From contig BFEA01000329.1 of assembly GCA_003427395.1 (NCBI GenBank), forward strand, positions 1,200,009 to 1,226,806: 26,798 nt of DNA. The letters are read 5' to 3'. Position 1 is the stretch's first letter. Each line of letters begins with the position of its first letter. A program made the translations under genes and the position numbers. This stretch comes from Chara braunii (Eukaryota; Streptophyta; Charophyceae; Charales; Characeae). The notes beneath the pieces were generated by a model. It worked only from the letters and a program-made list of their open reading frames with translations, was not told the DNA's origin and did no database searches. Positions 7,997 through 16,967 of this stretch are shown in pieces.

Positions 7997-10236
7997 GGCC
8001 AGTGGAAGTAGTAGCTGCTTCTACTCAAGATGAAGTAGGAGTGATACCCTCCCTACTTCATGACAAGGCCAAGGCTAATGACCCCTTAGTCACCCCCCAG
8101 ACACAACTGGACCAAACTATGCTCTGTACGTTAGATGTGTCTGAAGCCTTAGAGGACTTAGAGAGTGAGTGGTCAAACAAGGACCCTCGCGAGTCTTGGG
8201 TGGCGCTGAGGAAAGGTCCTAGAGGGGAACATTTCATGGTGGAAGTCGATGTAGGAGGCCGCAAATGTGGTGCCTTCATAGACATCGGCTCCACGTGAAA
8301 TTATATAAGTCGCGACTGTTTGGAAAGGCTGCACCTCCAGGACCGGGTACGGCACCTTAATAGACCTGTAGCATCTACTTTGGCCAACAAGGAGCGCATG
8401 ATTCTAACAGACTACATCAAGGACGTAGTCTGTACCTTCTCCTATGGAGGAGGAGAGCTTAACCATAAGATCTCGTTCTTGGTTAGCAACGACTTGCCAT
8501 TCGACATATTGTTAGGCATGTACTACCTCGAAGTTGCTAAGCCCCAGTTCGACTGGGATAAGAAGGTGCTCAAGCATAAGTTGCCCGACGACCGAACGGT
8601 CGGATTGACTAAGTTCAAGGCCAGCAGTATTGTAGATACCTACGGCTGCTTGTGTGCATCAGCGTTCTACAACTACTACAAGCAAAACGAAAAGGAGGGT
8701 AAATACCTTGTTTATGTCTCTGAGAAGGGGGAAGCCGTGAAAACACCCCCAGAGATAGAACGCGTCGTTGCTAAGTTCCCTGATCTATTCGAGGAGCCCT
8801 CAGGAGTTGTTGATAGGGAAGTCGTCCACGCTATAGAAATCATTCCAGGGAGTAAGACCCCAAAGGGAAGGATCTATAGGATGGCTCCTGCCGAGTTAGA
8901 TGAACTTCGGAAGCAACTAAAGGAGCTAATAGAGAAGGGATGGATTCGGCCTAGTACTTCCCCTTACGGATCACCTGTGCTATTCGTACCGAAGAAGGGG
9001 GGTACTTTGAGGATGTGCATTGACTATAGAGGCCTCAATGCCATCACTGTGAAAAACGCAAAGCCTCTACCTCGCATAGACGACCTATTGGATAGGGTGT
9101 AGGGATGCAAGTACTATACAAAGATAGACTTGAAATCCGGATATCATCAGATCGCAATAAGACCTGAGGACCAACACAAGACAACTTTTCAGACTCGTTA
9201 TGGTCTGTATGAGTTTGTAGTGATGCCTTTTGGTCTTTGTAATGCGTCGGGTACATTCCACCACGCTATGAATCGGATCTTCCATGACCATTTAGATAAG
9301 TTTGTCGTAGTCTATCTAGACGACATTCTGATCTTTAGTAAGTCTGTCGAGGAGCACGCAGAACATGTTGAGACAGTTCTCTCACTCCTACGACAGCACA
9401 AGGTCAACTTAGAGAAGTGCGAGTTTGGCCGCACTAAGATACTATACTTGGGTCATGAAGTATCCGCGGAGGGGATTAGGCCGGAAGATGCGAAGGTGGC
9501 TAGTATTCGAGACTGGCCACGACCTCAGACAGTCACTGAGGTCAGATCATTCTTAGGAATGTGTGGCTACTATAGGAACTTTGTAAAGAACTATTCTACA
9601 GTCGCCTCTCCTTTGACTGATCTAACTCGACTTGACACACCGTGGGACTGGAGTGATGAGTGTGAGGGTGCTTTCAAGAGATTGAAGCATGCACTCATGA
9701 ATCATGAGGTCCTCATGGTTCCCGATCCGCAGAAGCCATTCATAGTGACCACTCACGTAAGCCAATACGACATTGGCGCAGTGCTGGCTCAGCGGGATGG
9801 GAAAAAGTTGAGACCGATTGAGTACATGAGTAAGAAGATGCCATCGAAGAAGTTGGCTAAGTCCACCTACGAAAGGGAACTCTATGCTCTCTACAAGGCA
9901 CTTGTCCATTGGAGACACTTCCTTTTGGGAAGGTTCTTCTATCTGAGGACTGATCATCAGACCCTCAAATGGATCAAGACTCAACCCGCCCTTTCTGATG
10001 CACTCAAGCGATGGATTGAGGTCATAGACCAATATGACTTCAAGCTTGAGTACCTGAAGGGAGAGTACAACAAGGTTGCAGACGCGCTATCCCGTAGAGC
10101 AGACTACCTAGGTGCGCTAGTTTTTGAATTTGGCGTATCAAATGAAGTAACTCAATCATTGGTGGGAGCCTATCAGAAAGACCCTGTCACGATGGACATC
10201 ATCCGCAAACTTCAGGCAAAAGACAACAGAAAGTGA
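7981..10236 (+). pseudogene. pol part 1: protease, reverse transcriptase, RNase H
   Basis: One frame, interrupted by TGA 8296-8298 and TAG 9100-9102. The protease active site reads D-I-G-S-T at 8281-8295, with Ile where Thr or Ser is normal, and the stop follows at once. Flap-region sequence continues ([17 protein letters not shown]). RT begins near 8860 with the [15 protein letters not shown] and MCIDYRGLN blocks, has the first catalytic Asp in KIDLKSGYHQ (9127), and YLDD at 9313-9324. RNase H lies at about 9725-10100. Its first catalytic Asp is replaced by His (CAC 9754-9756, in VTTHVSQYDIGAVL), while Glu (TYERELYAL), Asp (RTDHQTLKW) and Asp (NKVADALSR) remain. The frame runs into a stop at 10234-10236 after a one-base shift near 10225. 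These enzymes would process the polyprotein and copy the RNA into DNA. Confidence 0.92.
7984..7990 (+). promoter_or_regulatory. possible -1 frameshift site GGGAAAT
   Basis: In the gag frame this reads ..G GGA AAT, which fits the X XXY YYZ rule for -1 ribosomal slippage. It lies one codon before the gag stop at 7994. The pol frame is open from 7981 and is exactly -1 to gag. A stem (8005-8011 with 8015-8021, loop TAG) follows 14 nt later, a longer spacer than is usual. Because the element is decayed, a plain one-base deletion could explain the frame change equally well. Confidence 0.4.
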
Positions 10237-10240
10237 GTTT

Positions 10241-11749
10241 GTGATGGTGGATGGGCTAATCTATCTTGATAAGGCCGAAGTAAAGAGATTGGTAATTACA
10301 TCTAGTGAACAGTTGCGTAGTTTATTTTTAGGCGAATGTCAAGACGCAACTGGGCACTTTGGCTACAAGAAGACGAGTGCTAACCTAGTACAACGATTTT
10401 GGTGGCCCAGAATGTTAGATGACGCAAAGAAGTNTGTTGAGACCTGTCAGGTCTGCCAGCGGGACAAGCCGCGAACTCAAGCACCGCTTGGGTTATTGAA
10501 GCCTTTACCTATTCCTGATGGTCCAGGATTGAGTGTTTCCATGGATTTCATGGACACTCTTGTGACCAGCAAGAGTGGTAAGAGGCACATNTTCGTCATC
10601 ATTNACCNATTCACCAAGTACGCTAGACTAATACCAATGCCAGAGACAGCCAGGACAAAATACGTCATCAAGTTGTTCAAGGACAACTGGGTAAGGGACT
10701 TTGGTTTACCAAAGACCATCATTAGTGACCGAGACGTCCGATTCACAAGTGAGCTGTGGAAGAAGACTGCAGAACATACGGGCAGTCAACTTCAGATGAC
10801 TTCAGGGAATCATCCCGAAGCCAACGGACAGGCCGAACAAATGAATAGAGTGGTACAGCACTTGCTGAGGCATTACATCAAGCCCAGCCAGGATGACTGG
10901 GATGAGCAGTTACCTCTCATCGCCAGCTTGTACAACAATGCTATACATAGCACTACCGGCGTTAGTCCTAACTAGTTGCACTTAGGATGGAAGCCTAGAT
11001 CAACATTAGACTTCCTCCTACCTGAAAACCGACCCGCTGCAACTCCACGCACACTTGAATACGGTGTGCAATATGAGAAGTTGCTGCAAGATGTTGTTGA
11101 ACATAGGAAGAAAGCTCAGCAAGCCATGATTGCTTCTGAGAATCAACATCGCAGACAGTCCACATTTCAGGTAGGGGAACGTGTCTGGGTCAAGGCTAGT
11201 GAGTTAGGACAGGAGTTCGGAATATCTCGCAAACTAATGCCTCAGTACNGACAGTCCACATTTCAGGTAGGGGAACGTGTCTGGGTCAAGGCTAGTGAGT
11301 TAGGACAGGAGTTCGGAATATCTCGCAAACTAATGCCTCAGTACTTTGGTCCCTGGGAAGTCTTGGATGTAGNGGGAGATGAGTNGGATGGTCCCACATA
11401 TGTCATTCGTGTCCCTGGACACCTACGNACTCACCCAGTCTTTCATGCCTCAAAGCTTGCACCTTTCGCTGAGACTGATCAATTCCCTTCNAGGANATCG
11501 ATGCTGCCCCCAACCATGGATGGACAAGTCGACATCGACGACATTGTGGATCACAAGGATATGCCTGTTCCGAAGCCGCTGGGTCGAGGAAGACCTCCTA
11601 AATCCAAGAGGGAGTACAGGATCAGATTCAGGCATCATACGGATCCTAAAGAAGATCGGTGGTTTACCCGGGAGGAACTGATGGAATCAGCTCCTCAGGT
11701 GGTGGCAGATTATGAACGGAAGCTAAAAGGGAAGGCACCTGCGAAGTAA
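10241..11749 (+). pseudogene. pol part 2: integrase with chromodomain-like tail
   Basis: This continues pol in a different frame and is cut by TAG 10973-10975. The zinc-binding HHCC region is present, but the first His reads Gln (CAA 10340-10342); the second His (10355) and the two Cys (10445, 10454) remain. The catalytic core keeps Asp 10544, Asp 10727 and Glu 10835, with 35 residues between the last two (D,D35E). Around 11154-11345 a 32-codon block is exactly duplicated. The tail has the YVIRVPGHL and HPVFHASKL blocks common in gypsy integrases. It ends in a chromodomain-like segment (about 11524-11720; EYRIRFRHHTDPKEDRWFTR then EELMES), a domain that in chromoviruses helps target heterochromatin. 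Ns at 10434, 10591, 10604, 10607, 11249, 11373, 11385, 11428, 11491 and 11496 leave residues unknown. Confidence 0.9.
11154..11345 (+). repeat. exact 96-bp tandem duplication in integrase
   Basis: Positions 11154-11248 and 11250-11344 are identical, with a lone N at 11249 at the junction. The unit is 32 codons, so the frame is kept. An exact repeat with an N at the seam is more likely a scaffold or gap-closure artefact than biology. Confidence 0.85.
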
Positions 11750-11773
11750 GCATCTCAGCGCACTTTCGAAGCT

Positions 11774-11786
11774 AAGGGGGATGGAA
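11774..11786 (+). other. polypurine tract
   Basis: AAGGGGGATGGAA precedes the TG at 11787. In gypsy elements such a tract primes plus-strand DNA synthesis and abuts the 3' LTR. One T interrupts the purine run. Confidence 0.65.
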
Positions 11787-12475
11787 TGCGAGGATTGAGC
11801 CCTCAAGTAGGGGCCTTGCCATGATGTACATGTTCTGGGCTAAGGCCCCAGCAAGCCTAGTGCCCGCCCTAAGTGAAGGCGGGCCAGCAAATCAACAAGA
11901 GCCCTCTATGCCAACATTTCACGAAGCAGGGATCTTGGCCAATGCTGGCACTTGTGGGCACGCTGCGCGGATGCATGTGTGNTGCGCTAAGAGCAAGCAG
12001 GCCAGTGCTAGGNGGTAGGGCGCTGCCTGCACGAAGGGCACTGGCGGCCATAGCCGGGCCGCATGAGGGTGCAGGGGAGGTGAGGGCGAAGGNGGTACTT
12101 NGGAGGTGAAGGGCGCTGTGTGGGTAACANGGGAGAGTGTGGGGAAGAGGACACGTACCTGGTGAAGGTGGAGGTCGGCATTGGTGTTGACATCATCACT
12201 CGCTGGTAGTCAAGTTGTCTGGTTGCTGTTCATTGCTGTAGTTGTAGGATAGGCATAGGGCGCCTGACGCCATTCACAAGAGAGAGCTACATTTGGGTTA
12301 TGCTGTTGGTGTTGCCCTGTTGGGCATGGACATTGACTCACGATTCTTCTGTATCATTCTCAATTGGATGGTTACTCGGTTCCATGTGCTATCTGCTTTG
12401 GCTTTGACTACTTGGACTTCAGTGTGATTTTGCATTCTGGATTTCTGTGCTTCGTCCATACTCATGTTCCTTGCA
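11787..12475 (+). repeat. 3' LTR
   Basis: This is the direct repeat of 4148-4837. It ends ...CCTTGCA at 12475, after which identity with the 5' copy stops. All five Ns (11982, 12013, 12093, 12101, 12130) sit at the same relative places as in the 5' LTR. Confidence 0.88.
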
Positions 12476-12669
12476 TATTTCTGAATTGCATGGGGCCGGT
12501 CAGATAAATGATGATATCTCGAGGCCGTCGCCCTCTTTTTTTCTTTTTTTTTTTAAGAAAAGAAGTTGGATAAGTTATTCCAATTATCGATGTGCGCACC
12601 AAAGTCGTTCACGCAACTTCACGGGCCTTCCCCGACATCTTTCCCTCTCGTTACAGTCTTCTTTTTCAA
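12476..12669. other. 3' flank of the retroelement
   Basis: There is no gene. The first 35-40 bases resemble the retroelement leader at 6046-6083 (shared TATTTCT and GCCGGTCAGATA blocks). T-rich and A-rich runs follow. Confidence 0.4.
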
Positions 12670-12790
12670 AAAAAAAAAAAGGCCCACAGGGCCCAACCAT
12701 TTTTCTTTTGGCCGAGCCTCCTCAGGACCTCTGAAAAACGCGGTGTGAATCATATTCCCATTTTTCCCAACACTGAGAAAGGTGGCGGTT
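12670..12790. repeat. dispersed repeat shared with 2150-2285
   Basis: Same ordered blocks as 2150-2285 (AGGGCCCAA, TTTTGGCCGA, GCCTCCTC, CACTGAGAAAGGTGG). It joins directly to the MITE-like element that starts at 12791, so the two may be parts of one larger element. Confidence 0.55.
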
Positions 12791-12950
12791 TAAACCACAA
12801 GTACTTCCTAAAGTTGTGCCTGCTAACGAGCCACGGTTTAAGGAGACGTACGGGCTACTACAAGAGCGCCCAAATTCATCCGACTAGAAACATTTTTTCC
12901 ACTATGTTTTTTCCCCGCGGCCGATAGCTGGGCCAAGTACTGGTGGTTTA
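12791..12950. mobile_element. MITE-like element, copy B
   Basis: 160 bp, ended by TAAACCACAAGTACTT (12791-12806) and AAGTACTGGTGGTTTA (12935-12950), which pair with one mismatch. It matches the element at 265-408 in ends and interior, with a T-rich and GC-rich insertion near 12890-12920. Confidence 0.65.
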
Positions 12951-13746
12951 AGCGAAGGCGGGCCTCGGAAAGGGGCCTGGATGATTAACAGCATCCAGTG
13001 TCCCACTGTCCCCAGTGTCCCATTGTCCCACCTTTGTGACCAACGGGTAATAGGCCCAGGTCACGAGATGGTTACAAAAAGGCTGGCCCTGCACAGTCTT
13101 CCAGAAGGGCACAGGGCACAGGGTACTCAGACAGACAGGGTGCAGCCTGGTCTTGGCCAAGGCTCCAATTATGAATTTGAGCACAAAACGAACACATGCC
13201 TCTAGGGATGGAAGAGCCTCAGGCACTGCTCCCATGGAGACAGCTTCCTTATGTGACGCGAATATAGCACGGGCAAGGGCGTTGATTGCTTCCCCGGTAA
13301 GGAAGGGTTAACCCCGCCGCTCTGTGAAGAATCAAACTCTGCCCTGCTCAACCCATCTACCACTACGTGGACCATTCAGTGCCATGAGAAGTGGGGGAAA
13401 ATCATAGCAGGGGCCAGAGGGTCTAGCATAGTCAAGAATCCCAGTCAAACCCTAAGTGCTTCATCTCTAATTACGACGAGAAATCGCCCGAACATGTGCC
13501 TCCCTAGTGCAACACTAATTAACACAAGCCTAATCAAAAGGGAGAGAAAACAAATTAAAAGTAAGAACAAAATTGAATCTGTGCTTACAAGTTCTCTTAC
13601 AGAATTACGGCAAACGCCGCAAAACCCTAAAAACCGGTGACAACCTGGCCATGCGTAATAGTTCGACCCCAAGCAGAAACGGTTAAAAGCCGGCAGAACA
13701 CTTGCTTCCCTTCAGCAAAGTTACCTCGATCGACAATCTCGAAGGG
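12951..13746. other. no recognisable gene
   Basis: A short direct repeat of a CAGTGTCCCACTGTCC-type block lies at about 12996-13030. The rest shows no protein family on either strand. AAACCCTAAAA-type sequence near 13620 is AT-rich and uninformative. Confidence 0.4.
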
Positions 13747-14075
13747 AGGGCGCTAATTAAGGAGGAGTATCAAATCTGAGATAAGCGAGCATACCCCCAA
13801 CAAAAGGGAAGGTGGTGAGAAAGGGATCAATCAAGCCACTGCACACACTCTCCTCTCTCCTCACCAAAAGCACCGCATGAGCCTCCCCATCTCCCCTCCA
13901 TCCCACAGGAAGGGCGCTAATTAAGCAGGAGTATTTAAATCTGAGATAAGCGAGCATACCCCCAACAAAAGGGAAGGTGGCGAGAAAGGGATCAATCAAG
14001 CCACAGCACACACTCTCCTCTCTCCTCACCAAAAGCACCGCATGAGCCTCCCCATCTCCCCTCCATCCCACAGGA
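13747..14075. repeat. 164/165-bp tandem duplication
   Basis: Unit 1 is 13747-13910 and unit 2 is 13911-14075. They are almost identical; visible differences are a GGAGG/GCAGG change, one extra T in unit 2 (TATTTAAAT against TATCAAAT), and single changes near 13812/13980 and 13849/14014. High identity means a recent event. A minus-strand frame (14119 to 13757) stays open through both units and repeats a peptide, but it matches nothing I know. Confidence 0.85.
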
Positions 14076-14285
14076 ACCCCCATCCCCTCCTCGCCTGCAG
14101 TGCCTCCCCCCGCCACCACGCCCGACCAGTTCCATCCGAATCTGTGTGGAAGGCGCTAGAAAAGATCCGAGAAGCACAGCACAACCGCCAGTCAGGAGCC
14201 CTCAGCCCTCCCCTGGCACGATTCAAAAGCACCTGAATCAACCCCGCGCATAGGGAGAGCCTGCGAACACGGAGTCGTACTGACT

Positions 14286-14600
14286 GTGGTTGATATGATA
14301 GGTGTAGTTAACTTCCTAGTCGTCGTAATCGTTGTCTGCAAAATCGTTGATGTAGACGATTTATTTGTAACTGTCTTCGTTGTTGTTTTTAATGGTGGTA
14401 CTGTAGATGTGGCCGTCGCTAGCGCTGTTGATGCTGTCGAGATCGTCGATGTCAATGTTTTGTTTGTGACAGTAGTTGTTCTTGTTGTCGTTGTTGTTGT
14501 TGTTGTTGTTGTTGTTTAATAGTGGAGTTGTCGTCATCAGTGCTGTTCATGCTGTTGAAATTGTTGGTGCAATTGTATGTATCGTTGACATGGAGGATGC
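14286..14600. repeat. GTT/GTC trinucleotide-rich region
   Basis: A degenerate array of GTT, GTC and GAT triplets, purest at 14480-14517 (GTT repeats). The valine-rich and threonine-rich open frames in it result from the repeat. Confidence 0.75.
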
Positions 14601-14689
14601 TGTTGCAGATTGCTGCTGACTACCCATGGCAGTGCACACAGATGCCGCTGACGTCCGTATCCATGCTGGAGGAGAGATGACGTCAGCCT

Positions 14690-15120
14690 CTGGCCTCTCC
14701 AGCCTTGCCAGCCAGCATAAAAGAAGGCTGGCCGCCCAGCCAGACACATTCGGGCCATGCTGCTGGATGAGCCAGCGCTCCTCGGCGCCCACCTCAGCAC
14801 CCAGCGGAGAAAGCTGCTGTGGTGGCAGTGAGAAGAAAGGAGGTGTGCGCCTGCCATAGCCAGGCAGCACAAACCGTAGCCAGATGGTGGAAGCGCAGTG
14901 ATCCTTGGGAGGAAGGAAGTGAGAAGGGAGGCAGTGAGAACAAGGCGCGTACCTGGTGTTGACAAAGGCAGGCTGTGTGGCCAGAGTCTTTCAGCGGCAT
15001 CGGGCGAATGACACGTGGACCATTGCTGGCATGTAAATAGGCTAGGTGAGGAGCAGCTAGGAAGGAGGATGGGCGTTCAGGACGCCATTAGGAAGACTAC
15101 ATTGTCGTCGCCTTGAGGAT
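14690..15120 (+). repeat. possible diverged solo LTR
   Basis: Several short blocks occur in the same order as in the LTR at 4148-4837. Examples are a CCAGC...GGGC region, CATAGCC followed by GAGG/GAAGG blocks, CGTACCTGGTG (14948 against 4517), TGTTGACA, and GACGCCATT followed by CTACATT (15079 against 4629). The ends are not defined and overall identity is low. Confidence 0.35.
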
Positions 15121-15146
15121 TGGAGGCACCGGAAGAAATATTTATT

Positions 15147-15152
15147 TATAAA
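15147..15152 (+). promoter_or_regulatory. TATA-like box
   Basis: TATAAA lies 65 bp before the first ATG of the short membrane-segment frame at 15217. In an AT-rich region this may be chance. Confidence 0.25.
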
Positions 15153-15216
15153 CTACTCTCGTTCCTATTTTGTCACAATTTCACTTCGATTTCCGCTTTC
15201 GATTCGGCTCTGTGAA

Positions 15217-15285
15217 ATGGATGTCGCAATCTGGTTCACGGCGGCTGTTCTCGTTGCTTATTTCCTTGCGAAACTTTACGAGTGA
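15217..15285 (+). CDS. candidate exon 1 or short peptide with a membrane segment
   Basis: The frame from ATG 15217 encodes 22 residues with a clear hydrophobic segment (VAIWFTAAVLVAYFLAKL) and then meets TGA 15283. A GT at 15281 (CGA/GTGAAG) could instead be a splice donor, making this the signal-anchor first exon of a larger protein. I could not find a convincing second exon, because the downstream sequence (15285-15410) is a repeat with a second copy at 15728-15860. The start is chosen for its TATA-like box and leader-like sequence upstream. Function unknown; it may not be a gene. Confidence 0.25.
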   Translation: MDVAIWFTAAVLVAYFLAKLYE

Positions 15286-15860
15286 AGGAGAGAAAGAAAA
15301 AGGGGTTCCCGACGACCGCAAGTTCTCTTGCAGAGTCTTGCTACAGAGAAACTTGCACTTGCATGTGCCCCTTTTGAGATTCGTTATTCATGGTGTTCCC
15401 CCTTTTCCACCTCCACCAATTCTACGCTGTGATATCATCCGATATGTGTGTTGTGGACGCACATCGGCAAGCTATCGACTAGACCACACTTCAGGCAGTT
15501 CCTTATCGGTGAAGTGAGTACAGGAGTCCTACAAAAGCCTTTCTTTTCATTATTCTTTGTTCAAGTCGGAACATTTCTCTATTTATGGGTTCCTTCCCTT
15601 GCGCAGGGGCCATGCTAATCAGGCTTCTCTGTATCGTTTCAATTTTAACGGATGTCCCGAAAAACGGCAACAAAAGTCCTTTCTTGGTTCTTGAAAAGCA
15701 CATTCATTCGTTAATGCGTCCCACCAGGAAAACTTGAAAAACAGAGAAAGAAAAAGGGTTGCCAGCGACTGCAAGTTTTTTTGCTATATGGAGGAGAAGA
15801 ACTTGCTCTTGCATGCGCGTTTTGAGATTCACACATCACTCACAGTGTTCCCCTCCGGTC
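15268..15860 (+). repeat. direct duplication surrounding a U6 retrocopy
   Basis: About 140 bp at 15268-15410 recur, diverged, at 15728-15860. Shared blocks include GAGAAAGAAAAAGGG, the GCAAGTT block, ACTTGC(A/T)CTTGCATG, TTTTGAGATTC and GTGTTCCCC. The U6 pseudogene lies between the two copies. Confidence 0.6.
15564..15664 (-). pseudogene. U6 snRNA retropseudogene, near full length
   Basis: On the minus strand the sequence follows U6 snRNA from its 5' region (CGGGACATCCG at 15661-15651, AAAATTG, ACGATACAGAGAAG) through GATTAGCATGGCCCCTGCGC to the 3' part (ATAGAGAAATG). It differs from U6 by substitutions, a 3-nt insertion after GAGAAG, and a changed segment after GCGCAAG. Direct repeats flank it: 15531-15545 and 15670-15685 (ACAAAAG-CCTTTCTT, one extra T in the right copy). 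This fits a LINE-mediated insertion. No U6 promoter (USE or TATA) is seen on the minus strand just upstream, so it is not an active gene. Confidence 0.85.
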
Positions 15861-16138
15861 TCTGCGATAAGTAGATATCTCCACTTCTAAACATTCTAAA
15901 CTAGCAATGGGAAGTACAATCAAACAGAACTCGTGTTACACTCCCTCCCCAGCAGATTGCCAAACGTGTGAAACGAAACTTGAACCCAACAAAGAGCCTC
16001 GCTCCTCGGCTCACGACATTCGCAAACGACAAAACATATGTCCAAGAATGGCGATGCATCTTTCCATGTTCTAGCAGAAGATTCATTCTCCTTTTACACA
16101 TTTGGCAAGTAGTCGAGCGGGGCCCAAAGCAATGAAAC
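15861..16138. other. no recognisable gene
   Basis: Nothing recognisable on either strand. Confidence 0.4.
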
Positions 16139-16400
16139 ATGGGTAATGATGCACCAAACAAACAGATGAACAAGCAAACAAAGCAAGAAACAAACAAACA
16201 AGACCAACCGACTGGCCGACCAACCGACTGGCCAACCAACCAAACAAACAAACAAACAAACAAACAAACAAACAAACAAACAAACAAACAAACAAACAAA
16301 CAAAGAAAGAAAGCAAGAAACAAACAAACAAAATCAGCCGACTGGCCAACCAAGCAACCAAGCAACCAAGCAAACAAACGACCCTACAAAGCAAGCACAC
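16139..16400. repeat. CAAA microsatellite and GACTGGCC-type repeats
   Basis: A pure CAAA array spans about 16240-16304. It is flanked by degenerate CAAA/CAAG units and by repeated CCGACTGGCC(G/A)ACC blocks at 16207-16240 and 16337-16350. Open frames full of Phe-Val-Cys-Leu on the minus strand come from this repeat. Confidence 0.9.
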
Positions 16401-16869
16401 AGAGAGAGAAACAAACGAGTAGAATAGCAAAACGTGCTTAACTAAGCTGAACCAGATCCACCCAAGCAAATCAAACAAATTAACAAAATACAATAATATG
16501 AGGAATAGATAAGCAAATGAAAAAATGAGTAAATAAAACAAGCAAACAAATAGATTGGAAAAAAAAAAAAAGAGGAGGTAGCCCACAGTGGAGGCAAACA
16601 CAAGAAAAAACAGTAGAGCAATTAACTTACACAGGAATTATGTTAAGCCAAAGCAAACATTCGTGGAACACTGCCCTGCTTCATATAATCCTTTAGTTAA
16701 AAAGTTGGAACGGGTAATTACGAACTTGACGACTCCAGGGACCAATCAATCAATCAATCAATCGATCTGAATGACTACAGTACAATCACAGAAATTGGAC
16801 TTAAGAAACATCCCAGATTTGTGGCAAGAGCACAACACAAGCTGGCAGACTGATCGATCAACCATAAAC
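16401..16869. other. AT-rich spacer
   Basis: There is no gene. A-rich sequence at 16558-16572 and a short CAAT tandem repeat at 16743-16763 are the only structure seen. Confidence 0.5.
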
Positions 16870-16967
16870 CATGAGATGGTGTGCGGAAGATCTTTCACAA
16901 TATCGGCAAAAGGCCCATTTTTTCGCATCCCCACGGGGGACGGGTGAGACATGTTCCAGCTCTGATT
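16870..16967 (-). CDS. candidate exon, unidentified protein
   Basis: The minus-strand segment has a good acceptor (CCCTTGCAAG before 16967) and an acceptable donor (CTCATG/GTTTAT at 16870). Between them one frame is open and protein-like (NMSHPSPVGMRKNGPFADIV then KDLPHTIS). I recognise no family. It lies downstream, on the same strand, of the candidate exon at 17157-17306 and could belong to the same gene. Confidence 0.25.

Larger units (their letters stand above)
4148..12475 (+). mobile_element. Ty3/gypsy chromovirus, full-length but inactive
   Basis: The order is LTR, primer-binding site, leader, gag, pol, polypurine tract, LTR. Pol runs protease, reverse transcriptase, RNase H, integrase, which is Ty3/gypsy order, and the integrase tail looks like a chromodomain. 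Length is about 8.3 kb. Dead features include a gag frame change near 6400, stops at 7904, 8296, 9100 and 10973, a frame change near 10230, and altered catalytic residues in protease, RNase H and the integrase zinc site. No target-site duplication is evident: 4143-4147 is GTGCA and 12476-12480 is TATTT. Confidence 0.9.

Noticed and set aside
9622-10032. 136-residue minus-strand frame
   Set aside because: Antisense shadow of the RT/RNase H coding region.
14286-14519. Valine-rich plus-strand frame and threonine-rich minus-strand frame
   Set aside because: Produced by the GTT/GTC triplet repeat.
15503-15703. 66-residue minus-strand frame, with a similar frame at 21403-21690
   Set aside because: The shared GTSVKI-TIQR peptide is a translation of U6 snRNA sequence, not a gene family.
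15901-16601. Long minus-strand frames rich in CLFVCLFV
   Set aside because: They are translations of the CAAA microsatellite and its flanks, not a protein.
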